Shown here piece after piece: positions 1-7,956 of a stretch of DNA of 14,221 nucleotides. Each line of letters opens with the position of its first letter. Within the stretch, counting starts at the first letter, position 1. The stretch is taken from contig JAAFHJ010000066.1 of NCBI GenBank assembly GCA_013298325.1, forward strand, positions 1 to 14,221, read 5' to 3'. Under the pieces are notes generated by a model that was given only the letters and a program-made list of their open reading frames with translations, was not told the DNA's origin and made no database searches. This DNA is from Myxococcales bacterium. Lineage in GTDB: Bacteria; Myxococcota_A; Polyangia; Polyangiales; Polyangiaceae. Made by a program: the position numbers and the translations under genes.

Positions 1-123
1 TTCCGCGACGCGGAGATACGGAGGTGCATCCTTTGTGACGTGAAGATCGCTGGCGTTCTTCTCGACCATGAGCTTGAGAAGTTGCCGCAATTGAAGACCG
101 CTGGTCGCCGTCGTCATCGTCAT
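1..123 (-). CDS. pilT: Type IV pilus retraction ATPase PilT, N-terminal fragment (cut by window edge)
   Basis: Only the first 41 codons are inside the window; the gene continues past base 1 on the minus strand. The visible protein begins MTMTTATSGLQLRQLLKLMV and continues with EKNASDLHVTKDAPPYLRV, which matches the start of PilT/PilU ATPases (leucine-rich first helix, then ASDLH, then PPxLRV). PilT is a cytoplasmic hexameric ATPase that powers pilus retraction. It lies 50 bases downstream of pilB on the same strand, the usual pilB-pilT order, so the two are probably co-transcribed. The start is the ATG at 123-121, preceded by a purine-rich AAGAAAGAAG stretch; a second ATG two codons later is also possible. 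An in-frame TAA at 144-142 rules out a longer start. PilU is an alternative, but adjacency to pilB favours PilT. Confidence 0.85.
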   Translation of the reverse strand, partial: MTMTTATSGLQLRQLLKLMVEKNASDLHVTKDAPPYLRVAE

Positions 124-173
124 CGTCAGTCTTCTTTCTTCTTAGGAACAAATCGCAATTTCGGGGCCGCGGG

Positions 174-1871
174 TCAGTCGGCCATCGTGACGCGGAGGAG
201 CTCCTCGGTCGTTGTCACCCCGGCCAGAACCTTCGCAATGCCCGCCATGCGTAGGGTCTGCATCCCTCCGCGAATCGCCGCCTGCTTGAGTTCCGCCGAG
301 GAGACGCCCTGGAGTACGCGGTCCTTAAGGTCGTCGGTGAACCGCATGACTTCATAGAGCGCGACGCGCCCCTTGTACCCGCTGCCGTTGCAGGTCTTGC
401 AGCCGGCCCCCTTGAAGAGGCGCGCATCGGCCATTTGCTCGGGTTTAAAGCCGAGATCTTTGAGGACTTGAGGGTCGAAGCCGATCTCTTCTTTGCAATC
501 GACACAGATTTTGCGGGCGAGACGCTGGGCGAGAACGAGATTGACCGAGGCGGTGATCAAGAAGGGCTCGATGCCCATGTTGAGCAGACGCGAAATCGTG
601 GCCGGCGCGTCGTTCGTGTGGAGCGTCGAGAGCACCATGTGGCCCGTGAGCGATGCTTTGACCGCGATTTCCGCCGTTTCAAAGTCTCGAATCTCGCCGA
701 CCATGATGACGTCCGGATCCTGGCGGAGGAAGGAACGCAGCGCGGCGGCGAAGTTCAGGCCGATATCTTCGTGCATCTGAACCTGGTTGATGCCGTGCAA
801 GTTGTACTCGACGGGATCTTCCGCGGTGCTGATGTTCGTGTCTGGCTGATTGAGTTCCGAAAGCGCCGAGTAGAGCGACGTCGTTTTTCCGGAACCGGTC
901 GGCCCGGTTACGAGAACCATGCCCCACGGCTGATGGATCGCCCACTGGAAATCATCGAGCGGCTTCTGATCGAAGCCGAGCTTCGTCATGTCGAGCTGAA
1001 GATTGCCTTTATCGAGAAGACGCATAACGATCTTCTCGCCCCAGAGCGTCGGGAGGACGCTCACGCGGAAGTCCATTTCGCGCCCTTTACCGAGCTTCAA
1101 CTTGATACGTCCGTCTTGGGGAAGGCGACGCTCAGCGATGTCGAGCTGGCTCATGATCTTCAAACGGGAAGAAATGGCCGCCTTGAGCTTGATCGGCGGC
1201 TGCATCTCTTCGTGGAGAACGCCGTCGATACGGTAGCGGACGCGGTATTTCTTCTCGTAGGGCTCAATGTGGATATCGCTGGCCCCCTTCTTAATGGCGT
1301 TAAGAAGAATCATGTTCACGAGGCGAACAACCGGCGCGTCCTCGCTGGCGCGCTCGAGGTCCATTTGCGAAAGATCTGCATCTTCCGCAGAGAAATCGAT
1401 TTCGTTCTCGTCGAAACCGGCCATGACCTCGTCGTAAGAGGGGCCAGCGTTGTAGTGACGCTCAATCGCCTGTGCAATCGCCGTTTCCGACGCAATTACC
1501 GGCTCGACGTTGTAGCCCGTAAGGAATTTCAGGTCGTCGATGGCGTTAAGATTCGTCGGGTCGGTCATCGCGACGACGAGGCTGCTTCCGGCGCGGGATA
1601 CCGGAACGACCCGATGACGTTCACACTGCTCGCGCGAAACGAGCTTCAGGATCTCCGGCTCAATTTCGTACTCATCGAGATTGATCGTCGGAACGCGGTA
1701 CTGGTGACTTAGAAACTTGGTGATGTCATCGTCGCTGATAACGCCAAGTCTCGCGAGCGTGTAGCCGAGCGTTTTCCCGGAGCGCTGCTGCTCTTCCTGG
1801 GCCGATCGCAGCTGAGCGAGGCTGATCAGTTTTTCACGGACAAGAAGCTCGCCAAGACGATTGTTCGACAT
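174..1871 (-). CDS. pilB: Type IV pilus assembly ATPase PilB
   Basis: This 565-residue protein has the full length and architecture of PilB, the cytoplasmic hexameric GspE-family ATPase that drives pilus extension. Residues 1-140 form an MshEN/GSPII_E N-terminal region beginning NRLGELLVREKLI, the fold that binds c-di-GMP in several family members. The ATPase core holds GASDIHIEP (196-204), Walker A GPTGSGKT (323-330), the Asp-box STAEDPVEY (348-356), Walker B DPDVIMVGEIRD (385-396) and the His-box STLHTND (415-421). A tetracysteine zinc site is made by C456, C459, C491 and C494. The ATG at 1871 is preceded by AAGGTGA at good spacing. The gene diverges from the FHA gene and is followed by pilT. 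No key residue appears to be missing. Confidence 0.97.
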   Translation of the reverse strand: MSNNRLGELLVREKLISLAQLRSAQEEQQRSGKTLGYTLARLGVISDDDITKFLSHQYRVPTINLDEYEIEPEILKLVSREQCERHRVVPVSRAGSSLVVAMTDPTNLNAIDDLKFLTGYNVEPVIASETAIAQAIERHYNAGPSYDEVMAGFDENEIDFSAEDADLSQMDLERASEDAPVVRLVNMILLNAIKKGASDIHIEPYEKKYRVRYRIDGVLHEEMQPPIKLKAAISSRLKIMSQLDIAERRLPQDGRIKLKLGKGREMDFRVSVLPTLWGEKIVMRLLDKGNLQLDMTKLGFDQKPLDDFQWAIHQPWGMVLVTGPTGSGKTTSLYSALSELNQPDTNISTAEDPVEYNLHGINQVQMHEDIGLNFAAALRSFLRQDPDVIMVGEIRDFETAEIAVKASLTGHMVLSTLHTNDAPATISRLLNMGIEPFLITASVNLVLAQRLARKICVDCKEEIGFDPQVLKDLGFKPEQMADARLFKGAGCKTCNGSGYKGRVALYEVMRFTDDLKDRVLQGVSSAELKQAAIRGGMQTLRMAGIAKVLAGVTTTEELLRVTMAD

Positions 1872-2125
1872 ACGTGTGTCACCTTCCCGCTTCGTGACCG
1901 TGGCCGGAAGAACGGCCGGGTCTTGCTACCTACCTGAGTACCTTCGCGAGGCTGTGCGTGTGCACAACGACGGCGGCCCGCTTTCGTGCGCCGCGGCGGC
2001 GAACGCGGAACCTGAGGGGCGCGGAGTTTACCCGAATTTGCAGGCGTGCGCGCGGAGAGTTGCGTCCGCCGGCGGCGCGCGTCTTGAGCGCCGCGGCGGC
2101 GAAAACCGTGTATGTAGCGACCATC

Positions 2126-3307
2126 GTGGGTTTCTTCGACGGCCTCTTCGGCAAGGGGAAATCCCTTGAGCGCGCAAAAAAAGCCGAGTTGCGCGGCGAT
2201 TTCGGCACGGCCGTTGAAGAATACGTGAACGCGGCGGCCCCCGCCGAGGCGGCGCGCGTGCTGCTCCTCCGGGCCGAATCGGAGCCGGATATTCGCACGC
2301 GGCTGACGCTGTTCGCGCAGGCGGCGCGCCTCGCCCCCGAAGGGTCGGGGACGCGCACCGAGGCCCGCCGGCGGCGCGCGACCTTTGCCCTCGCGCTCCT
2401 CGGAGACCCTCCACTCTCTCCACTAGCTCGCCATGAGGCGCGAGAGGCCGCGGCCGAGCTCGAGGCGATCGGCGACGGCGCTGAAGCGGCACGAGCGTTC
2501 CGAATGGCCGGGGACAAAGAAGGCGAAGCGCGCGCGTTGATGCTCGCGGGTGACATCGACTCGCTCGAAAATCTGCTTGGCGCGGAGGCAGATACACGCA
2601 AAGCGAGTGAGGAAAAGAAACGCGTCGCTCACCAGATTGAAGAGCTGATCTCCGTCGGACTTCGCCGCGACGCCTATGCACTAGCCACAAAAATCGTTGC
2701 AGAAAGTACGACCTCCGAACTCGCCGTTGAGACGACGCTCCGAGCGCTGCGCGGAAAACGTGCGCTCGGTCCGCGGGTAAAAATCGCCCTCTTAGGCCGT
2801 CCTTTTCGAATCCTTTTTGGCGATGAAATCGTCATTGGTCGTACTGAGGGGACGCTGCTCGTCCCCTCGCAGGCCATTTCCCGGCGACACCTGCAGATTG
2901 CACGCGCTCGCGGCAAGGTGACGGTGCGCGACCTCGGCTCGCGAAATGGCACCCGCTATCGGGGGCTCCCCCTCGCCGCCCCCCTCGAGGTGGAGGCACT
3001 CGGCGGCGAACTCAAGCTCGGCGGCGAAGTTCCGCTGACGATCGCCCCGTCGCCGCTCTTCCCAGGCGCCTATGAACTCAGCATCGCCGGAGAAACGTGG
3101 GTAGTCCCGCTGGGCCCCTTGAACATCGGGCTCGGCGACTGGAAGATGCTGCTCGGGGTCGACGACTGGCTGGAACTCCACGGGACGACGCCTAGCCCGG
3201 CGATCGGCGGTCTATCGATGCATCCTGCAACTACCCTCCTCGTCGGCGATGCGCTCACCGCCGGGCGGGACGGTGAGACGGCTCTGTCGATCGTCGAAGT
3301 GCTCTAG
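2126..3307 (+). CDS. FHA-domain protein with helical N-terminal region
   Basis: The protein has 393 residues if it starts at the GTG at 2126. I chose this start because it gives MGFFDGLFGK, which closely resembles the MGFWDFLRGK start of the next gene; upstream sequence in this frame (GTGs at 1958 and 2108) translates as Arg/Ala-rich non-conserved sequence. No good Shine-Dalgarno is visible. Residues 10-215 are alanine-rich and helical, TPR-like in feel (ELRGDFGTAVEEY). A forkhead-associated domain spans about 218-305, with the phosphothreonine-binding signature complete: GR (238-239), SRRH (252-255) and DLGSRNGT (269-276). A C-terminal beta-rich stretch (310-393) is unrecognised. FHA domains bind phosphothreonine peptides, so the likely partner is the kinase encoded 13 bases downstream or its substrates. 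The exact role is unknown. Confidence 0.85.
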   Translation: MGFFDGLFGKGKSLERAKKAELRGDFGTAVEEYVNAAAPAEAARVLLLRAESEPDIRTRLTLFAQAARLAPEGSGTRTEARRRRATFALALLGDPPLSPLARHEAREAAAELEAIGDGAEAARAFRMAGDKEGEARALMLAGDIDSLENLLGAEADTRKASEEKKRVAHQIEELISVGLRRDAYALATKIVAESTTSELAVETTLRALRGKRALGPRVKIALLGRPFRILFGDEIVIGRTEGTLLVPSQAISRRHLQIARARGKVTVRDLGSRNGTRYRGLPLAAPLEVEALGGELKLGGEVPLTIAPSPLFPGAYELSIAGETWVVPLGPLNIGLGDWKMLLGVDDWLELHGTTPSPAIGGLSMHPATTLLVGDALTAGRDGETALSIVEVL

Positions 3308-3320
3308 CGAGGGGGAACCG

Positions 3321-4682
3321 ATGGGCTTCTGGGATTTTCTTCGCGGGAAAAAAGAGGAGCCGGCGGTCGTTGCGCCGAGCGAAGACGCAGACGATCGCGC
3401 CGGCCGCGAAGCGGTCGATGCGTTTCTCGAGGGACCGCCAAGTATGCGGAATACCCCGTCTTTTGAGCACCCGTCCTTCGCGCGCCCGTCTGCCAAAGCA
3501 GCCGACCCGCATGCCGGCGACGCCGTCGTCCTCCTCGCCGCCGCGCTTGAACGCCAGGATTTTTCGCGTGCCCTCGCCCAATTTCAGGCGCTGCGCGGGA
3601 CCCGTGACGAGATGCGTGCACTCTCCACGATTCTCGACGCGGTCACGAACGGCGCCGGGAGCGGCGGAACCGGCGATTCGGCGCTCCGGATTGCGGCGGC
3701 GGCGGCCTACTTGGAGCGGGGGGAGCCGTCGCCCGTTGCAGCGCTCCTCGAAGGGGCAACCTCACCAGAGGCCCATCTCCTTGCCGCCGACGCGCTCACC
3801 GAACGGGGCGACCTCGCGGGCGCGGTGGCCCACGTCGAGCGCGCGTTGCTCGTCGCCTGGGATTTTCCAGGGGCCCGTGAGCGGCACGCCCGTCTCCGCG
3901 CACTGCTTGGGTGGGCCGATGCACCACGAGGCGGTGGCTCTCGCGAGGGGACGTTACTTACGTCGGCCCCGGAGGCCCCCTATCGGCTCGTCCGCGAAAT
4001 CGCCCGCGGCGGCGCGGGGGCCGTCTACGAAGCCGACGAAGCGCGCCTCGGACGCAAGGTCGCCCTAAAGGTGTATCATGCACCAGAACGCGATCGCGAT
4101 CAGCTCCTCCACGAAGCACGCGTCGCCTCCCGCTTCGCCGGCCCGTCGGTCCTCCGCGTCTACGACGTCTCCCTCGATTCCGGCTGGCTCGCCCTCGAGT
4201 GGTGCACGAAGGGGGCGATCCGCGACCGCATTCGAGCCAAGGATTTCCAGCCGTTACTCCCGATGCGGCGCTGGCTCGTCCCGCTCGCCGCGGCGCTGGC
4301 GGGGGTGCATCGCGACGGGTGGGTCCACCTCGATGTGAAGCCGGCCAACGTGCTTCTTCCGAACGGCGACGGCGTGCGCCTCGCCGACTTCGGCATCGCC
4401 CGACGGGCGGGAGAGGCGAGCCCCGGCGGCTCCCTTGGGTACGTGAGCCCAGACCGCGCAGCCGGCGCGCCGGCCCATCCCCGCGACGACATCTACGGCC
4501 TCGGGCGACTCGTCGAAGATGTCCTCGCCGCTGCCGGGGACGCCGAACTCCGTCGCGCACACAGCCCTTTCGTCGCACGGATGTTGGGGCGGGCAGTCAG
4601 CGGAAACCCTTCGAAAATCGAGGCTTTTGACGACGCGCAGGCGGTGCTCCAGCACCTTGCGGAGACCGGGATCGGCGGATGA
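3321..4682 (+). CDS. Hanks-type Ser/Thr protein kinase with N-terminal helical repeat region
   Basis: The 453-residue protein starts at the ATG at 3321, preceded by a GAGGGGGAACC ribosome binding site. Residues 1-60 hold an MGFWDFLRGK helix and a Pro/Ser-rich linker. Residues 65-200 look like degenerate TPR helices. The kinase domain fills 220-448: glycine loop ARGGAGAVY (228-236), VALK with catalytic K250, alpha-C E265, catalytic loop HLDVKPAN (336-343, D338 and N343) and DFG (356-358). All catalytic residues are present, so it should be active. The HRD arginine is Leu and the APE motif is SPD, so it is a non-RD kinase that may not need activation-loop phosphorylation. The fold is compact and soluble, with no transmembrane segment or PASTA domain. 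Its stop overlaps the next start (ATGA), implying translational coupling. Confidence 0.93.
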   Translation: MGFWDFLRGKKEEPAVVAPSEDADDRAGREAVDAFLEGPPSMRNTPSFEHPSFARPSAKAADPHAGDAVVLLAAALERQDFSRALAQFQALRGTRDEMRALSTILDAVTNGAGSGGTGDSALRIAAAAAYLERGEPSPVAALLEGATSPEAHLLAADALTERGDLAGAVAHVERALLVAWDFPGARERHARLRALLGWADAPRGGGSREGTLLTSAPEAPYRLVREIARGGAGAVYEADEARLGRKVALKVYHAPERDRDQLLHEARVASRFAGPSVLRVYDVSLDSGWLALEWCTKGAIRDRIRAKDFQPLLPMRRWLVPLAAALAGVHRDGWVHLDVKPANVLLPNGDGVRLADFGIARRAGEASPGGSLGYVSPDRAAGAPAHPRDDIYGLGRLVEDVLAAAGDAELRRAHSPFVARMLGRAVSGNPSKIEAFDDAQAVLQHLAETGIGG

Positions 4683-5662
4683 TTCGCCAGATCATCGACG
4701 TGCGCGAGCCGGAGGAGTTTTCCGAAGGGCATGTGCCCGGTGCGATCTCGCTGCCTCTTGGGAACGTGGAAGGGGCGATTCGCGAGGGAACCATTCCGCG
4801 GGATCGCCCTCTGACCGTCATTTGTGCCCGCGGCGGGCGGGCGGCACGTGCCGCGGTACTCCTCGCCGAAGCCGGCTTTGATGCCGTCGTTGCTGAGTCC
4901 CACATGGACGAACGCGACGGGGCGCTTTCCGACGCGGCTCTCCGGTATTCGCGCCAAATGCGACTGCCGGGTGTCGGCAGAGCCGGTCAAGAAAAACTAA
5001 AGCAAGCACGTGTAGTTGTCGTAGGCGCTGGGGGCCTCGGATCGCCCGTAGCTCTCTACCTTGCCGCGGCCGGCGTCGGGACGATCACCCTCATCGATGG
5101 CGACCGTGTCGAAGGTTCGAATCTTCACCGCCAGATCCTCCACGATACGGCATCCCTCGGCCGGCCAAAGGTCGAAAGCGGCGCCGAGCGGTTGCTCGCT
5201 CTCAATCCCGAAAGTTGCGTGCGCGCCATTCCGGAAATGTTGACGACGACAAACGCGGCAGCGCTCCTGACTGACCACGATCTCGTCATCGACGGGAGCG
5301 ACAACTTCGCCGCTCGCTACGCCATCAATGATGCCTGCATCCTGCATCGAATTCTGTGGATTCACGGCAGCGTCCACCGGATGAGCGGACAACTTGCCGT
5401 ATTCGCCCCCGGATACGCTTGTTATCGCTGCTTATTTCCCTCGCCTACCGAAGGGGTACTCGGCGCCAACTGTGCCGAGGCGGGCGTGCTCGGAGGGGTC
5501 GTCGGCATTCTCGGGTCGATGCTCGCCACCGAGGCGCTCAAGCATCTACTCGGCCTCGGGGCGCCCCTCGTCGAGACGCTCGTCACCTACGACGCCCTCC
5601 GCCTGGAGACGCAACGCTTCCGTTTTGGTGCCCGTGTAGGATGCATCTGTTCTGCGACGTGA
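4679..5662 (+). CDS. Rhodanese-E1 (MoeB/ThiF/HesA-type) fusion adenylyltransferase
   Basis: The protein has 327 residues. Residues 1-75 form a short rhodanese domain (IDVREPEEF at 6-14, GHVPGAI at 17-23, active loop CARGGRA with C49). Residues 88-327 form an E1-like domain: nucleotide loop GAGGLGS (116-122), DGDRVEGSNLHRQ (140-152, R151), GRPK (161-164, K164), DGSDNFAARY (205-214), zinc pair CYRC (248-251), cysteine motif NCAEAGVLGG (264-273) and a second cysteine pair CIC (322-324). Such enzymes adenylate the C-terminal Gly-Gly of MoaD/ThiS-like carriers, and a rhodanese can supply persulfide sulfur. In MoeZ, Uba4 and MOCS3 the rhodanese is C-terminal; here the order is reversed. The last zinc pair is CxC rather than CxxC. 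No carrier protein or molybdopterin gene is nearby, so molybdopterin, thiamine or tRNA thiolation cannot be chosen. Confidence 0.9.
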   Translation: MIRQIIDVREPEEFSEGHVPGAISLPLGNVEGAIREGTIPRDRPLTVICARGGRAARAAVLLAEAGFDAVVAESHMDERDGALSDAALRYSRQMRLPGVGRAGQEKLKQARVVVVGAGGLGSPVALYLAAAGVGTITLIDGDRVEGSNLHRQILHDTASLGRPKVESGAERLLALNPESCVRAIPEMLTTTNAAALLTDHDLVIDGSDNFAARYAINDACILHRILWIHGSVHRMSGQLAVFAPGYACYRCLFPSPTEGVLGANCAEAGVLGGVVGILGSMLATEALKHLLGLGAPLVETLVTYDALRLETQRFRFGARVGCICSAT

Positions 5663-5706
5663 GCGTTCCTCGACAGAACTCACCCTCGTTTGGTAGCGGA
5701 CGGACG

Positions 5707-6609
5707 ATGGCCTTCCCGACGCTCCCGTCCGCCCCGCGCCTCACCCTCGAAGATGCACGCCGCCAGCGCACGCGCGGCGAGTTCTGGGAGAGCAGCCGGG
5801 GGCGTCTGCATGTCGTCGTTCGCGGGCCGGAGAAAAGCGAGCATCTTCCGCTACTTCTCCTTCACGGCTACTCAGACAACGCCTCGACCTGGCGGCGACT
5901 GCAACGCCACCTCGAAGGGGAATTCCGGACGATCGCCATCGACATGCCCGGCCACGGGCTCTCGGACACCCCCGAGAACACCGCGCTCACGATGGGCGAT
6001 CTCGCCGACCTCGTGCGCGAATACATGGACGCCCACGAAATCCCGCGCGCCTTCGTCGTGGCCAGTTCGCTCGGCGGGGGGACCGCCCTCGGACTCGGCG
6101 CAAAGTACGCCGCGCGGGTGACCGGGATGCTCTTGCTCGGTTCCGTCGGCGTTCCGTTCCTGCCGCCCGCGGCATTCGCCCCCCTTTTTCTGCCACGCGT
6201 CGAAGGAATTGCGACACTTGTCGCGAGTCTACCCGGGCTCCGCCGGACGCTGCTCGCGCGGATCGCGTTTCCGAACGGGCATCCGGTTTCCGATCAGGAC
6301 GTCGGTGGCTATTTCGATCCTTGGACGATTGAAGGGCGCGTTCACTACTTCAAGCGGCTTGGGCGAAAGCTCGATCTCGGTGAGCCGGTTCCGTGGTTGT
6401 CACAGATCCAGGTGCCGGTCACGATCGTCGACTGCGGGCGCGATCACCTCGTCCCGAGTCATGTGTCCAAAGAGCTTGTGAAGCGAATTCCAGGGGCAAT
6501 TCGCGTGGAATTACCGACAGCTGGCCACCTTCCACAAATCGATAGCACCGAGGAAGTGGGCCGCCTCGTGCGGTTCGCCCTCGCACGGAGCGAGCGCGAG
6601 ACCTTTTGA
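5707..6609 (+). CDS. Alpha/beta-hydrolase fold protein
   Basis: A 300-residue protein starting at the ATG at 5707; the open frame upstream overlaps the previous gene and is not protein-like. It has the canonical serine hydrolase layout: oxyanion HGYSDNASTW (53-62), DMPGHGLSD (79-87), nucleophile elbow ASSLGG (119-124, S121), acid D246 in GRDHLVP (244-250) and catalytic H274 in TAGHLPQ (271-277). The first glycine of the usual GxSxG elbow is Ala119. No signal peptide is apparent, so it should be cytoplasmic. Similarity is to the broad BioH/haloperoxidase-like group of esterases, and the substrate cannot be told. It lies 44 bases after the rhodanese-E1 gene on the same strand and closes the cluster before a terminator. 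Confidence 0.9.
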   Translation: MAFPTLPSAPRLTLEDARRQRTRGEFWESSRGRLHVVVRGPEKSEHLPLLLLHGYSDNASTWRRLQRHLEGEFRTIAIDMPGHGLSDTPENTALTMGDLADLVREYMDAHEIPRAFVVASSLGGGTALGLGAKYAARVTGMLLLGSVGVPFLPPAAFAPLFLPRVEGIATLVASLPGLRRTLLARIAFPNGHPVSDQDVGGYFDPWTIEGRVHYFKRLGRKLDLGEPVPWLSQIQVPVTIVDCGRDHLVPSHVSKELVKRIPGAIRVELPTAGHLPQIDSTEEVGRLVRFALARSERETF

Positions 6610-6644
6610 CGCGCTGCAAGGTGCCGCGCTTCAAAAAGGAAAAA

Positions 6645-6673
6645 CCCGAGACCCTTCAAAGAAGAGTCTCGGG
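6645..6673. terminator. Bidirectional hairpin terminator between convergent genes
   Basis: A 12-base stem (CCCGAGACCCTT against AAGAGTCTCGGG) with one mismatch encloses the loop CAAAG. On the minus strand the stem is followed by a T-rich run (complement of the A-rich 6633-6644), the classic form for ending the M15-type peptidase transcript. On the plus strand it is followed less closely by GGTTATTTT, so it may also stop the hydrolase operon. It lies between the two convergent stop codons at 6609 and 6734. Confidence 0.8.
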
Positions 6674-6733
6674 CCCTGGGAGGGTTATTTTCCGTTCGAT
6701 GCGAAGCGAGTCTAAGCGGTCACTACGAAGGTC

Positions 6734-7945
6734 TCAGGCGTCGTTCTTCTTCGCCGTCTTCGTGGAGATCGACTTGCCGTCACGCTTCTCCGCCTTCGGG
6801 GCGACGCGCTTTTCCGACTTGTCGGCCGTCTCACTCTTTGCCGGTTTCTCGCCAAAGTTTGCGACGTAACGGGGCGCCTCGCCGGGGGCGGCGACGTCGA
6901 TCCAGCTCACCTTGCCGGTGCCTGCATCGCGGACGTCGACGTGGACGAACTTGCCGTTCGGGTAGAAGCCGCAACCGGTGTCTTCAAGGGTCTTGCAGAA
7001 CGTCGCCACGTCCTCGTTCTTGACGCCGACGAAGCGCACGTCGAGGGCGCGCCCGTCTTTGTGCATTGCGGAGTTTGCATTCTTCGCACCACCGAGGATT
7101 TCAATCTCGGGAAGCTTCCCCTTCTTACCGAAGTGGGCCGCGATTTCGCCAACACGGGTCAGCAGGCGCGGATCGAGGCCTTCGCGCCCCTTGGCTTCGC
7201 CGACGAGGACGGCAACTTTATCAAGGGCGCCTGCGACGAGCTTCCCGTCGCAGGTCTTAACCGGCACGATCTCTTCCTTGCCTTCGTGGCGGAGGACGAG
7301 GTCAAGACCGCAGCGACCGGCCATGTCGGGGCCGACTTCATCGGCGGCGCTCGCAGCGACTTTGCCGTGGGAAACCGGCTTTTCGCCGATTTCCGTCTTC
7401 GCGGCGACCTTCACGATCTTGCCATCGGCCGGAACATCTTTCGCGGAAGAGTGCTTCTTGGAAGCGGCCTCTTTCTTGTCTGACTTCTCGGCGCCTTCGT
7501 GCTTCGGGGCGACTTTTTCGTGTTTGTTGGACGGGAGAACGTCCTTCGCGTGATGGGCCTTCACCGTCTTCTCCGAGGACTTTTCATCCTTCGTCGACGG
7601 ATGAATTTCCTTCTTTGCAGAGACCTTCGTGAGCGACTTCGGCTTCGGAAGAGCCTCAAGGCGCGCGTCGTCGGAGAGCTTTGCGAGCTCGATTTCCGTC
7701 GGCTCCGTGTGGGTCTCGGCGTGGCGCTCGGTGAGCGCGTGGTCGATGGCGCGCTTGAGGGCGACCTTGTCGAGACCGTGCTTCTTCGGGGCGACCTTCG
7801 CGGCGACCTTGGTCTTCGAAGCAGGCGCGTCCTTCTTCGATACATGGTGGGTCGCTTCGCGGCTCGAAGCGTGGGTGTCGGCGAGGGCCCAGGTGGGGAC
7901 CATGGCGACGAGAGCGAGCGTGAACAGAGATGCAATCGGCTTCAT
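6734..7945 (-). CDS. Secreted Lys-rich M15/DUF882 (YcbK-like) peptidase domain protein
   Basis: A 403-residue protein starting at the ATG at 7945, fixed by GGAGGA nine bases upstream. Residues 1-22 are a signal peptide (MKPIASLFTLALVAMVPTWA, then LAD), so it is exported. Residues 25-205 are a low-complexity Lys/Ala/His/Glu-rich linker. Residues 208-360 form a DUF882/YcbK-like M15 peptidase domain: the expected zinc ligands are H295 and D302 (MHKDGRALDVRF, 294-305) and H335 (KFVHVDV, 332-338). It also has PRLLTRVGEIAAHF and PGEAPRYV, and four cysteines at 212, 232, 317 and 325 that could form disulfides. A second Lys-rich tail covers 365-403. M15 relatives act on peptidoglycan peptides or are scaffolds; activity here is inferred. 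It is monocistronic, between a terminator and its own leader hairpin. Confidence 0.85.
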   Translation of the reverse strand: MKPIASLFTLALVAMVPTWALADTHASSREATHHVSKKDAPASKTKVAAKVAPKKHGLDKVALKRAIDHALTERHAETHTEPTEIELAKLSDDARLEALPKPKSLTKVSAKKEIHPSTKDEKSSEKTVKAHHAKDVLPSNKHEKVAPKHEGAEKSDKKEAASKKHSSAKDVPADGKIVKVAAKTEIGEKPVSHGKVAASAADEVGPDMAGRCGLDLVLRHEGKEEIVPVKTCDGKLVAGALDKVAVLVGEAKGREGLDPRLLTRVGEIAAHFGKKGKLPEIEILGGAKNANSAMHKDGRALDVRFVGVKNEDVATFCKTLEDTGCGFYPNGKFVHVDVRDAGTGKVSWIDVAAPGEAPRYVANFGEKPAKSETADKSEKRVAPKAEKRDGKSISTKTAKKNDA

Positions 7946-7956
7946 TTCGGAAAATC

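Noticed and set aside
435..1712. 425-residue open frame antisense to pilB
   Set aside because: It has no recognisable domain and mirrors the third-base GC bias of pilB, whose motifs are complete on the other strand.
1988..2103. 16-base exact direct repeat (GCGCCGCGGCGGCGAA) at 1988 and 2088 in the pilB/FHA divergent region
   Set aside because: It is a low-complexity GCG/GGC string in GC-rich DNA; the 100-base spacing is noted but two copies of such sequence may be chance.
5356..5706. N-terminal extension of the hydrolase frame
   Set aside because: It overlaps the rhodanese-E1 gene, is Arg-rich and non-conserved in character; the hydrolase fold begins after the ATG at 5707.
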